Assembly: GCA_022599915.1 (NCBI GenBank) | Contig: JAHZLH010000068.1 | Location: 1-54,298, forward strand | DNA: 54,298 nucleotides | Reading direction: 5' to 3' | Origin: Actinomycetes bacterium | GTDB lineage: Bacteria > Actinomycetota > Actinomycetes > S36-B12 > GCA-2699445 | Shown here: in pieces, positions 44,499 through 52,482 of the stretch | Layout: each line of letters opens with the position of its first letter | How positions within the stretch are numbered: the stretch's first letter is position 1 | Notes under the pieces: generated by a model | Databases searched by the model: none | Told to the model about the DNA's origin: nothing | Seen by the model: only the letters and a program-made list of their open reading frames with translations | Translations under genes and position numbers: made by a program

Positions 44499-45881
44499 TC
44501 AATCTGGCGGCGTCAGGCAACGCAAGTCCCGTGCCGCCATCACTCGTCGAGCAGCCACCTGCACCGGATCCCAGACCAGCGAGAACGGTGGGGCGTAGGA
44601 CAGGTCAACGTCAACCACGTCCGTTGCGGTCATGCCACTCCACAGGGCAGCGGCCGCGGTATCGATGCGCTTACCTGACCCAGGTCCGCCAACGATCTGA
44701 TACCCCAGCAGTCGACACTCTGGTGAACCAGCCACGACCTTGACGGAAATCGGTGACGAACCCGGAAAGTAACCAGGTTTGGTGCGGGATGTAATAGTGG
44801 CCGTCACCGGGTTCAACCCCAAGTCAATCGCTTGTTGTTCACTGAGCCCGACCCGAGCGATTTCGGTATCCATAAACTTGGTGATCGCGGTCCCCAGAAT
44901 CCCGGGAAAAGTGACGTCGAGACCAGAGATGTTGAGACCGATCACTCGACCGTGTTTGTTGGCGTGGGTTCCCAGCGGAACGTAGGCAGGTCGATCAGAA
45001 ATTCGGTGATAGTTCTCGACACAGTCACCACCTGCCCAAATATTCGTCGTCCCGACGACCCGGCAATGATCGTCAATAGCGATCCCGCCCGAATCACCCA
45101 CCGGCAGCCCTGCGGCCACGGCCAGTTCATTGCGCGGCCGAACACCGAGGCCGAGAAAGACAATGTCGGCGGGGTATTCCCCTGAAGCGGTACGAACAGC
45201 GGCGACCGTGCCATCCGCACCTGCCACAAACTCTGTTGCAGGCTCGTCACCGCGGAAATCAGCGCCGTGGTCGGACATGGCTTCGCGAATCAGCGTTCCC
45301 ATGTCTGGGTCCATGACAGCCATCGGCTCTGGTGCTAAATCGAGCACGGTTGTCGCCAGGCCACGCATCACACAAGCCTCAGCCATCTCCAATCCAATGA
45401 AGCCAGCTCCGACCACCACCGCAGTGCGGGGTGACTCGGCAAGCGCATCGATGGCGGTCAGACCGTTGTCTAACGTGTGCACCCGATGAACGCCGGGCAG
45501 ATCAATGCCTGGGATCGGCGGCGTGAGCGGCGCGGCTCCAGTGGCGATGATGAGGTGGTCGTAGGCAAGTTGTTGCTCATCGGCAGGCGCATCGACCGAA
45601 ACCGCGGTAACGACCTGTGCAACGGGATCAATAGCCGTAGCTCGCACTCGGCTACGGACATCAATCCCTCTGGAGCGGTGCTCTTCGGGGCTACGGGCGA
45701 CGAGGGCCTCCGGCCCGTCCGCTACCTCACCGGCAACCCAGTAAGGGATGCCGCAGGCAGAGTACGAGGTCCAGTCCTGCTCATTCACAACAACGATTTC
45801 GACGCTCTCGCCCAGTTTCCGTTTGATCTGACTGGCCGATGACATCCCGGCGGCATCGCCACCGATTACTACAACATGCAC
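44499..45881 (-). CDS. FAD-dependent pyridine nucleotide-disulfide reductase (CoA-disulfide reductase-like)
   Basis: The 460-residue protein has the FAD loop VVVIGGDAAGMSSASQIKRK, then SYSACGIPYWVAGEV, in which the lone Cys is the redox-active residue of CoA-disulfide reductases. The NAD(P) loop is VVVGAGFIGLEMAEACVMRG, followed by NIWAGGDC and a C-terminal dimer domain. CoA-disulfide reductase, NADH oxidase or persulfide reductase are possible. A much longer frame of about 115 extra codons is not family-like, so I began at the GTG two residues before VVVIGG. A GTG three codons earlier is an alternative. Confidence 0.83.
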   Translation of the reverse strand: MHVVVIGGDAAGMSSASQIKRKLGESVEIVVVNEQDWTSYSACGIPYWVAGEVADGPEALVARSPEEHRSRGIDVRSRVRATAIDPVAQVVTAVSVDAPADEQQLAYDHLIIATGAAPLTPPIPGIDLPGVHRVHTLDNGLTAIDALAESPRTAVVVGAGFIGLEMAEACVMRGLATTVLDLAPEPMAVMDPDMGTLIREAMSDHGADFRGDEPATEFVAGADGTVAAVRTASGEYPADIVFLGLGVRPRNELAVAAGLPVGDSGGIAIDDHCRVVGTTNIWAGGDCVENYHRISDRPAYVPLGTHANKHGRVIGLNISGLDVTFPGILGTAITKFMDTEIARVGLSEQQAIDLGLNPVTATITSRTKPGYFPGSSPISVKVVAGSPECRLLGYQIVGGPGSGKRIDTAAAALWSGMTATDVVDVDLSYAPPFSLVWDPVQVAARRVMAARDLRCLTPPD

Positions 45882-45936
45882 GGACCCCACACTGCCACGC
45901 TCGGTAGCAATACGCCCGGGAAGAGCCGTTTGGCCC

Positions 45937-46599
45937 CTAATCCGGCGGGTCGCCGGCGTGTTGACTGACCCAGGAGTGCATCGCAATCGCAGCGGCGGCT
46001 CCCACATTGATGCTTCGAGTGGAGCCAAAAGAAGCGATTGCCACGACGTCATTGCAGGCGGCCAGTGCCTCCGGTGACAATCCGGCACCTTCTTGACCGA
46101 ACCACAACACGCACTCCTGGGGAAAGACGAACCCCTCGAGCGGCACCGAACCAGACACGTTGTCCAAACCAATGATCGGAATCTGAGTCCTCGCTGCCCA
46201 TTCGGCCAGTTCTGCTGGCGATTCATGGTGGCGAATGTGTTGATACCGGTCAGTCACCATGGCTCCCCGCCGATTCCATCGCCGGCGACCCACCACATGA
46301 ATCTCTGCGGCTAGGAACGCATTGGCCGTACGCACGATAGAACCGATGTTGAAATCGTGCTGCAGGTTCTCGATGGCTACGTGATACGGGAATCGGTGTT
46401 CATCCAAGTCCGCGACGATGGCTGTCATGCGCCAATACCGATAGCGATCCGCCACATTGCGGCGATCACCTTCGCGCAGCAGGTCCGGATCGAATCGGTC
46501 GTCCGTCGGCCACGGCAACGGGTGCGGGCCGACACCTACCGGCGGGGCCGACTCGGCGGATGACGGCGCACCGTCCTCCTGGTGAGCGGAGTCAGTCAT
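45937..46599 (-). CDS. TrmH/SpoU-family RNA 2'-O-methyltransferase
   Basis: The 220-residue SPOUT-fold protein has the three conserved motifs: NIGSIVRTANAFLAAEIHVV (motif 1), LWFGQEGAGLSPEAL (motif 2) and SFGSTRSINVGAAAAIAMH (motif 3, the knot that binds AdoMet). It would methylate ribose in tRNA or rRNA; the exact site is unknown. The N-terminal 40 residues are polar and unlike the core. The ATG follows the stop of the AI-2E permease by one base, so translation is coupled. Confidence 0.88.
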   Translation of the reverse strand: MTDSAHQEDGAPSSAESAPPVGVGPHPLPWPTDDRFDPDLLREGDRRNVADRYRYWRMTAIVADLDEHRFPYHVAIENLQHDFNIGSIVRTANAFLAAEIHVVGRRRWNRRGAMVTDRYQHIRHHESPAELAEWAARTQIPIIGLDNVSGSVPLEGFVFPQECVLWFGQEGAGLSPEALAACNDVVAIASFGSTRSINVGAAAAIAMHSWVSQHAGDPPD

Positions 46600-46600
46600 C

Positions 46601-47770
46601 TCAGTCAGCGGAGACCGCCGGCTCCAACTGTTCGCTGTCGGGTGGCGCCCGATCGGCAATGCGGCCGCCTTCGCCCTGTAACTCGTAGCGGTGGGTGTAG
46701 ATGTTCAGCAGCGAGAGCAGCATGGCGGAGACCGGAACTGCCAGGAAGGCACCTGCAACTCCGAACAGTGCGGCTCCCATCATCACCGAACCGAAAGCGA
46801 CAGCCGGGTGGACGTTGACCGCCTTCGCGCTGATTTTCGGTTCGAAGGTCAGGTTCTCAACCTGCTGGTAGGCGATACCCCAAATCAACGCCAGCACACC
46901 AACTATGGGCTCGTCGCTCAGCAGACCGACCAAGACCGGCAGCGTAATTGCAATGTAGGTTCCGATGGTCGGGACGAACTGCGCCACGATGCCGGTCCAG
47001 ATCGACAGCGCCAACCAGTTCGGCATGCCGATGATCAGGAATACGATGGCAGTTGTGGAGCCGTTAAGGAATGCCAGGATGACGCGCGCGCTAATGTAGC
47101 CGCCGGTCTTCTCGGCAGTGATGTCCCACACGTTAATCACCACGCTCTGCGCCCGGGGCGGGAACAGCGTAGCCAGCCAGCGGCGGAACCTCGGGGCATC
47201 AGCCGACAAGTAGAAGGTGAACAAACCAAAGGTGAAGACGCTGAATACGCCACCGAGGACCGAACCAAGAATCCCGATGGCCTGCCCACCCACCTCCTGG
47301 GCGACTTCGGCGAGATTCTCCGTGGAGATCCCGATGGATTCCAGGATCGCTTCTTGGTCCAGCTCAAGGTTGAACTGTTGATTCACCCAAGCGATCGTGC
47401 TGTCAACCAGACCCGGCAATGACTGGATCAGTCCCACGATTTGATCGAGCAGGAGCTGACCGAAAGCGATAGTGAACAGGATGACGAAAATCGCGAAACT
47501 GATCATCACAAGAATCGTCGCGACGCCACGCGGCATCTTGCGTGACATTCGGTTGACCGCCGGAGCCATAGCGATGGCCGCGAACCAGGACATCAGCACG
47601 GTGAAGATGACGTTCCCGCCGTCCTCCAAGATGAACCGGAGGAAGAGCGCCACGGCAACCGCGGCGAGTACCGCGAATGAGATTCGCCAAACGTTGCGGC
47701 TCTGCAGCACGATGGTGATGTCCCGGCCCTGCTTCTCCTCAGATGGAGCGTCTTGGGTTGTTACCGACAT
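46601..47770 (-). CDS. AI-2E family transporter (PerM-like permease)
   Basis: The 389-residue membrane protein has about seven to eight helices (for example ISFAVLAAVAVALFLRFIL and GVFSVFTFGLFTFYL). It shows the family pattern TAIVFLIIGMPNWLALSIWT, QFVPTIGTYIAITLPVLVG and GIAYQQVENLTFEPKI. PerM-like proteins are linked to efflux of autoinducer-2 or to Na+/H+ exchange; the substrate here is not known. I chose the ATG with AGGGAGG upstream rather than a longer frame of 19 codons. It is followed by the TrmH gene. Confidence 0.85.
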   Translation of the reverse strand: MSVTTQDAPSEEKQGRDITIVLQSRNVWRISFAVLAAVAVALFLRFILEDGGNVIFTVLMSWFAAIAMAPAVNRMSRKMPRGVATILVMISFAIFVILFTIAFGQLLLDQIVGLIQSLPGLVDSTIAWVNQQFNLELDQEAILESIGISTENLAEVAQEVGGQAIGILGSVLGGVFSVFTFGLFTFYLSADAPRFRRWLATLFPPRAQSVVINVWDITAEKTGGYISARVILAFLNGSTTAIVFLIIGMPNWLALSIWTGIVAQFVPTIGTYIAITLPVLVGLLSDEPIVGVLALIWGIAYQQVENLTFEPKISAKAVNVHPAVAFGSVMMGAALFGVAGAFLAVPVSAMLLSLLNIYTHRYELQGEGGRIADRAPPDSEQLEPAVSAD

Positions 47771-47962
47771 CGCACCTCCCTGGGCAACTTGCGCAACTCT
47801 TCGTTTCTTTCCGCACGAGGCATACAAATCTTGTGTGCATTACAGCACACCACAGCAGCGGGGTACGCAGAACAAGCACCCTGCCTTGTTAGGCTCAGAT
47901 CACAATTCGACGTTACCGCTGCGCAACGCCGCACCGGTAGCTCCTAGTGAAAGGTGTCCCTC

Positions 47963-48349
47963 GTGGAGTGGACTTTTGGGTCAGTGTTGCTGACCACCCT
48001 ATGGATCTTCTTGCTATTCGCGTTCTTGATGGTCCTGTTCTACATCTTCTCCGACCTGTTCCGCGACCACACCACTTCGGGTTTGGTTAAAGGCATCTGG
48101 GTCGTTTTCTTGATTATCTTCCCGCCGATTACTGCGCTGATCTACCTCATCGCTCGCGGTAAGGGGATGTCCGAGCGCGCCGTGGCAGAAGCCGAAAAGA
48201 TGAAGCAGGCTCAGGACGAATACATCCGCAACGTGACTGCCGCCGGAACCGATCCGGCTGAGCAGATCGCCAAAGCGAAGCAGCTGCTCGACCAGGGCGT
48301 CATCTCCCAGGAAGAGTTCGACAATCTGAAGGCCAAGGCACTGGCCTAG
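47963..48349 (+). CDS. Small membrane protein with PLDc_N-like N-terminus and SHOCT domain
   Basis: The 128-residue protein has two hydrophobic helices (TTLWIFLLFAFLMVLFYIF and GIWVVFLIIFPPITALIYLI) that resemble the PLDc_N membrane pair. Next come a charged segment and a C-terminal SHOCT motif, DPAEQIAKAKQLLDQG with VISQEEFDNLKAKAL. SHOCT is a short oligomerisation-type helix pair of unknown detailed role. The start is the second GTG, after GAAAGG; a GTG three codons earlier is possible. A strong hairpin terminator follows. Confidence 0.78.
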   Translation: MEWTFGSVLLTTLWIFLLFAFLMVLFYIFSDLFRDHTTSGLVKGIWVVFLIIFPPITALIYLIARGKGMSERAVAEAEKMKQAQDEYIRNVTAAGTDPAEQIAKAKQLLDQGVISQEEFDNLKAKALA

Positions 48350-48365
48350 CAGCCGCCTTAGCTGT

Positions 48366-48403
48366 CAGAAAGCCCCGGCCGAGTATCCGGTCGGGGCTTT
48401 CTG
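48366..48403 (+). terminator. Strong rho-independent-type terminator after the SHOCT gene
   Basis: CAGAAAGCCCCG and CGGGGCTTTCTG are exact complementary arms, with further CCG/CGG pairing toward the loop. It is the longest hairpin in the window, 16 bases past the stop codon. The arms themselves carry the A and T runs. Confidence 0.85.
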
Positions 48404-48514
48404 CTGCTCATGGCTAGTCTGCTCTAAGCCTTGCCCCCTGGCTTGCCGCATAACGGTTGCTGCGCCCACCAACCGTTATGGCCACCATGCGGATCAGTCG
48501 GCCCGAACCCGAGA

Positions 48515-48526
48515 TATCCTCGTGGC
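48515..48526 (+). promoter_or_regulatory. Leaderless-type promoter of the DedA gene
   Basis: TATCCT is followed by CGTGGC and the GTG start. Using this start removes 32 codons of a longer frame that has no family match. Confidence 0.6.
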
Positions 48527-49225
48527 GTGGATCAGATTGCCCTACTGCCTGACTGGCTAGACCCCGAGAACCTGCTCACTCAACTCGGCCCGTGGGCCTT
48601 TTGGGGAGCAGTCGCCATCATCTTTGCTGAATGTGGCTTGCTTATCGGCTTCTTCCTCCCGGGCGATTCGCTGCTGTTTGTTGTCGGAATTTTCATCGGC
48701 AGCGGCTTCATCACATTGAATATTTGGGCCGCCGCGGCGATTCTTGCCCTAGCGGCCATGCTAGGGAATCTGACGGGCTACTGGATCGGAGCCAAAGCCG
48801 GGCCACCCATGTTCGACAAACCTGACTCGAAAATCTTCAAAAAGGAATACGTCGACAAGACCCACGAATTCTTCGATAAACACGGCAACCGCGCCATCGT
48901 GCTGGCTCGGTTCGTCCCGATCGTGCGTACCTTTATCACTGCAACCGCGGGGGTAGCTCGGATGGATTTCCGTCGGTACTTCATCTACTCCGCGATCGGT
49001 GCGGTGCTGTGGGCAGCTGGCCTGACAATCGCCGGCTACTTTCTCGGAAACATTCCGTGGGTGAAGGACAATCTCGAGGCGATGATCTTGCTGATCGTGT
49101 TCGTCTCGATCATCCCCATCATCATCGAGTACATCCGGCACCGCCGGCAGAAGAAGCCGGCTGCGGCAGAATCACTGACCGTCAAAACGGCCCAGCCCGA
49201 GACCGAAACCGATCCGACCTCCTAG
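48527..49225 (+). CDS. DedA family membrane protein
   Basis: The 232-residue membrane protein has DedA/VTT hallmarks: GLLIGFFLPGDSLLFVVG in the first re-entrant region and IVLARFVPIVRTFITATAGV as the conserved Arg motif of the second. RMDFRRYFIYSAIGAVLWA follows. DedA proteins are lipid scramblase-like carriers, notably for undecaprenyl phosphate or phosphatidylethanolamine, and affect membrane and drug tolerance. The charged C-terminal tail is cytoplasmic. It converges on pyrE with four bases between. Confidence 0.88.
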   Translation: MDQIALLPDWLDPENLLTQLGPWAFWGAVAIIFAECGLLIGFFLPGDSLLFVVGIFIGSGFITLNIWAAAAILALAAMLGNLTGYWIGAKAGPPMFDKPDSKIFKKEYVDKTHEFFDKHGNRAIVLARFVPIVRTFITATAGVARMDFRRYFIYSAIGAVLWAAGLTIAGYFLGNIPWVKDNLEAMILLIVFVSIIPIIIEYIRHRRQKKPAAAESLTVKTAQPETETDPTS

Positions 49226-49229
49226 CCAG

Positions 49230-49784
49230 CTAGGCCAATCCCAGGTCTGCCAGGGTGTAGCCGGTGCGGTAAGTCAAACCAGTTTGCTCCACCTTCGGGG
49301 CCGCGCCTCGGTCCACGATGACCGCTACCCCAACAACTTCCGCCCCGGCCTCACGCAGCGCTTCCACCGCAGTGAGGACAGAGCCGCCGGTGGTAGAGGT
49401 GTCTTCCACCGCGAGCACTCGCCGTCCGGCAACATCTGGGCCTTCGACCCGGCGCTGCAGGCCATGGGTCTTTTCGCTTTTGCGAACTACAAAAGCGTCA
49501 AGCTTCTCGCCTCGCGCCGCCGCGGCATGCAACATGGCGGTCGCAACCGGATCAGCGCCTAACGTCAGCCCACCGACAGCGTCGTAGTCCCAGTCGGACG
49601 TCAAATCCAGCATGACCTGACCCACGAGCGGGGCTGCCTCCGCATCCAGCGTCACCCGACGCAGGTCTACGTAGTAGTCGGCTTCTCGGCCACTGGACAA
49701 GACGACCTTGCCGTGGACAACTGCTTTGTCCTTAATCTTCTGTTGCAGTTCCTGTCTGACTGCCGAGTCTTGGCTGGCGCTCAC
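49230..49784 (-). CDS. pyrE: Orotate phosphoribosyltransferase
   Basis: The 184-residue enzyme joins orotate and PRPP to give OMP in pyrimidine synthesis. VLAVEDTSTTGGSVLTAVE is the PRPP-binding loop and KVVLSSGREADYYVDLRRV the orotate-binding region. Start: GTG overlapping the stop of the acyl-CoA dehydrogenase as GTGA; an earlier in-frame GTG is three codons upstream. Coupling with an acyl-CoA dehydrogenase is unusual and may be only positional. Confidence 0.92.
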   Translation of the reverse strand: MSASQDSAVRQELQQKIKDKAVVHGKVVLSSGREADYYVDLRRVTLDAEAAPLVGQVMLDLTSDWDYDAVGGLTLGADPVATAMLHAAAARGEKLDAFVVRKSEKTHGLQRRVEGPDVAGRRVLAVEDTSTTGGSVLTAVEALREAGAEVVGVAVIVDRGAAPKVEQTGLTYRTGYTLADLGLA

Positions 49785-51574
49785 GGCCGCCACTCGTAAG
49801 CTCCGTCGTAAGACAGCACCTCATCGACAAACTTCGCCTCAGCATCAGCATCCAAGACGGGATGTCGGATCAGGCCGAAGGCACCGGAGCGCTGCTGGTC
49901 GGTGGCGGATGCCTGTCCATGCAATGCAACCGCCTGCTCGGCGGTGTCCTGCACGAACACCGCAAACATCCGATCGATGTGTGCCTCAGTGAGCTCTGAT
50001 AGGTCGCTCACCGAGCCGGGTCGGGTCTCGCCGTCGTCCATGGCCAGCGCAGCTGACTCGCAAATGAGTTGGGCGTAGACCACCTGGGCAAACAGTTGGC
50101 CGAGCACCTGCAAGTAGTCCAGATCTTTCTCCTGCGCTTCGGTTGGCGGCGCGGTCATCACTAGCTGGGTCAATGCATCGATTTGCTCGAGGAAGATAGT
50201 CACGTTGGGAAGGTGTGCGTATCGCTTCAGTGCTGGGGTCCAGTCCGCAAATCGGATCTTGCTCAGGCCGCTGGCTGGGCCCTGTTTGAACAGGTAACCG
50301 TCGTCTCCCACATCTTGGCGAACCGGAATCGCGTCGTAATCCTGCGCAGCGCCATGCGCTGCACCCAGATAGGCCGGCATGAATTTCAGCACCAGAGCGA
50401 TGTTGACGTGAACAGTTCCCTCTAGTTTCGGCAGAGCCCGAATATCAGTAACGGCGCGACTGAAATAGGTGTCCTTTTCGAAACCTCGAGCGGCGATAAC
50501 GTCCCACAGCAGGTCGATGACCCGCTCGCCCTCGCTGGTGACCTTCGCTTTTGTAATGGGGTTGAACAGCAGAAAGCGTCGATCGTCCTCGGACGCGCAG
50601 CGGAAGTAATCCGCGGAGCGAGCGGAGAACACCTTCATCGCAATCAGACGGGCGTAGGAATCCGCCAACATCCGCCGGACATGTGGGAAGTCGGTGACCC
50701 GATTGCCGTACAGAATCCGATTGTTGGCATGGGTGATCGCCTCAAAAAAGGCATGCTCAGCAATGCCAATGCTGGCCCACCCGAGGTTGACCTTGCCGAC
50801 GTTGACCGTTGCCAGTGCTGCATCCCACGCAGGCTTGCCCACGTGCAGAATGTCCGCCCGGGAGACCGGGTACTCATGAAGGTCAAAAGCCGCCACGTAC
50901 ATCTGCGAGTGCACGACGTTCTTCAGCAACTCGTACTTTTCATGCTGAGTATCTACGAGGAAGAAGACGTACTCGCCGGGATATTCCGGATCATCATCAG
51001 CAAACTTCCCGAACACACTCAGCCGACCAGCTTTGTTGCCGTTGCCGATGTAGTACTTACCACCACTCGCAGTCCAGCCCTCGCCGGACCTACTGAGGAT
51101 CATGTCTGAGGAGTAGATGTCGGCGCCGTGCTCTTTCTCCGACAGCCCGAAGCCGAAAATCGAGCCGGCCTCCAACATTTTGCCAACAGTCGCTTTGGCA
51201 TCATCGTTGTCACTGGTCCACACCGGGCCAAGACCCAAAACGCTGACCTGCCACACGTACCAGTGGGCGAGTGAGTAGAAACCCAAAATCTCGTTCAGCT
51301 CATTGATCCGGGCGGTATCCCAGCGGGCCTGTTCGCCACCTTCAACACCACCGAGGAGTTGACCCACCTCGGACGGGGTAGCAAAGGTGGAGAAGATGCC
51401 CTCATCGGCGACCATTTCGAGGAAATCGCTGTACCAAACCCCGGAGTAGAACTCTTCCTTGCTGATGTCTTTGCCCTTGCTCTCGAAGAACTCGATCAGC
51501 AACTTCAGCTGCCGTTGGGTCTCCGGGTCAAAGTTAGATGGGTCGTAGGTGCGTGGATTGAACAGCAGGGACAC
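49781..51574 (-). CDS. Acyl-CoA dehydrogenase (FadE5-like, about 600 residues)
   Basis: The 597-residue flavoprotein is of the long FadE5 type, with an N-terminal helical region and a C-terminal extension beyond the usual 380-residue core. GFGLSEKEHGADIYSSDMIL is the acyl-CoA/FAD region and WTASGGKYYIGNGNKAG the beta domain. RSADYFRCASEDD and ILYGNRVTDFPHVRRMLAD are the helical FAD domain. It catalyses the first step of beta-oxidation, probably on medium to long chains. I chose a GTG with GGAGAT upstream; a longer frame of 18 codons lacks support. It is followed by pyrE with a four-base overlap. Confidence 0.9.
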   Translation of the reverse strand: MSLLFNPRTYDPSNFDPETQRQLKLLIEFFESKGKDISKEEFYSGVWYSDFLEMVADEGIFSTFATPSEVGQLLGGVEGGEQARWDTARINELNEILGFYSLAHWYVWQVSVLGLGPVWTSDNDDAKATVGKMLEAGSIFGFGLSEKEHGADIYSSDMILSRSGEGWTASGGKYYIGNGNKAGRLSVFGKFADDDPEYPGEYVFFLVDTQHEKYELLKNVVHSQMYVAAFDLHEYPVSRADILHVGKPAWDAALATVNVGKVNLGWASIGIAEHAFFEAITHANNRILYGNRVTDFPHVRRMLADSYARLIAMKVFSARSADYFRCASEDDRRFLLFNPITKAKVTSEGERVIDLLWDVIAARGFEKDTYFSRAVTDIRALPKLEGTVHVNIALVLKFMPAYLGAAHGAAQDYDAIPVRQDVGDDGYLFKQGPASGLSKIRFADWTPALKRYAHLPNVTIFLEQIDALTQLVMTAPPTEAQEKDLDYLQVLGQLFAQVVYAQLICESAALAMDDGETRPGSVSDLSELTEAHIDRMFAVFVQDTAEQAVALHGQASATDQQRSGAFGLIRHPVLDADAEAKFVDEVLSYDGAYEWRP

Positions 51575-51675
51575 AGAAATCTCCTCCAAGGCCTTAGAAC
51601 GAGAATACGCGGAAACTAGCTGCGCCACGACACCGGATGCGGTGTGGACTTGAGCACACTTGACCTACGGCAACG

Positions 51676-51687
51676 TAACCTCGGCTT
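51676..51687 (+). promoter_or_regulatory. Leaderless-type promoter of the second SDR
   Basis: TAACCT is followed by CGGCTT and the ATG start. It lies in the 113-base divergent gap behind the acyl-CoA dehydrogenase. Confidence 0.55.
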
Positions 51688-52437
51688 ATGGCCACAGCCC
51701 TTGTCACCGGAGCATCTGCAGGAATTGGACTAGCTTTCGCGGAAAGACTTGCCGCCGAAGGCATGGATCTCGTCCTCGTATCACGCAAGCGTGAGACGTT
51801 AGATCAGGTGGCGACTCGTTTGAGCGCTACCCACGGAAACTCCGTTGCGGTGTTGCCAGCTGATCTCAGCGACCGCACCGCGGTCGATCGGGTCGGAGCC
51901 CGACTCGCCGAGGAAGCGCAGCCGATCGAGATTTTGGTGAACAACGCCGGCTTCGGCATCAACGACGGGTTCATCGGCGGCGACCTCGAAGCTGAACAGC
52001 AGCTGCTTGACGTCCTTGTCGCCGCACCGATGCGGCTGAGCCACGCCGCCTTGCCCGGGATGGTAAAACGCAACTCCGGCGCCGTAATCAACGTAAGCAG
52101 CATCGCTGGCTGGATGGTCAACGGCACTTACAGCGCCGCGAAAGCTTGGCTGACGACCTTCACCGAGAGCCTGTCCCGCGATCTAGTCGGGACTGGCGTG
52201 CAGGCGGTGGCGGTATGTCCTGGCCTGACCCACACCGAATTCCACGAACGAGCCGACATGCGCGTTGATCACGCCCCCGAGTGGTTGTGGCTGAACGCCG
52301 ATCAAGTTGTTGAGCGAGCACTGCGGGACGCCGGTCGCGGCAAGCCGATTAGCGTCGCCGGCCGGCAGTACCGGGCTATCAGCCTGTTCACTCGATACGC
52401 GCCTCGTCCGCTGATCCGTCGGATTCGGCCCCGATAG
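51688..52437 (+). CDS. Short-chain dehydrogenase/reductase
   Basis: The 249-residue SDR has TGASAGIGLAFAERLA (dinucleotide loop), LVNNAGFGIND, catalytic Ser in INVSSIAGW and YSAAKAWLTTFTESLS with Tyr and Lys. It resembles the short SDRs close to DltE/YdfG-like reductases. A C-terminal basic tail (RYAPRPLIRRIRPR) is present. Substrate unknown. It is divergent from the acyl-CoA dehydrogenase and precedes glpD on the same strand. Confidence 0.83.
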   Translation: MATALVTGASAGIGLAFAERLAAEGMDLVLVSRKRETLDQVATRLSATHGNSVAVLPADLSDRTAVDRVGARLAEEAQPIEILVNNAGFGINDGFIGGDLEAEQQLLDVLVAAPMRLSHAALPGMVKRNSGAVINVSSIAGWMVNGTYSAAKAWLTTFTESLSRDLVGTGVQAVAVCPGLTHTEFHERADMRVDHAPEWLWLNADQVVERALRDAGRGKPISVAGRQYRAISLFTRYAPRPLIRRIRPR

Positions 52438-52470
52438 TTCGCTCGCCGCGCACTGTGCGACTGGTTGCCC

Positions 52471-52482
52471 TACGTTGCAATC
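52471..52482 (+). promoter_or_regulatory. Leaderless-type promoter of glpD
   Basis: TACGTT is followed by GCAATC and the ATG start. The longer frame beginning 18 bases upstream would place this hexamer inside coding sequence. Confidence 0.55.

Noticed and set aside
44499-46226. Long N-terminal extension of the CoA-disulfide-reductase-like gene
   Set aside because: The extra 115 codons overlap the TrmH gene on the same strand and have no family character.
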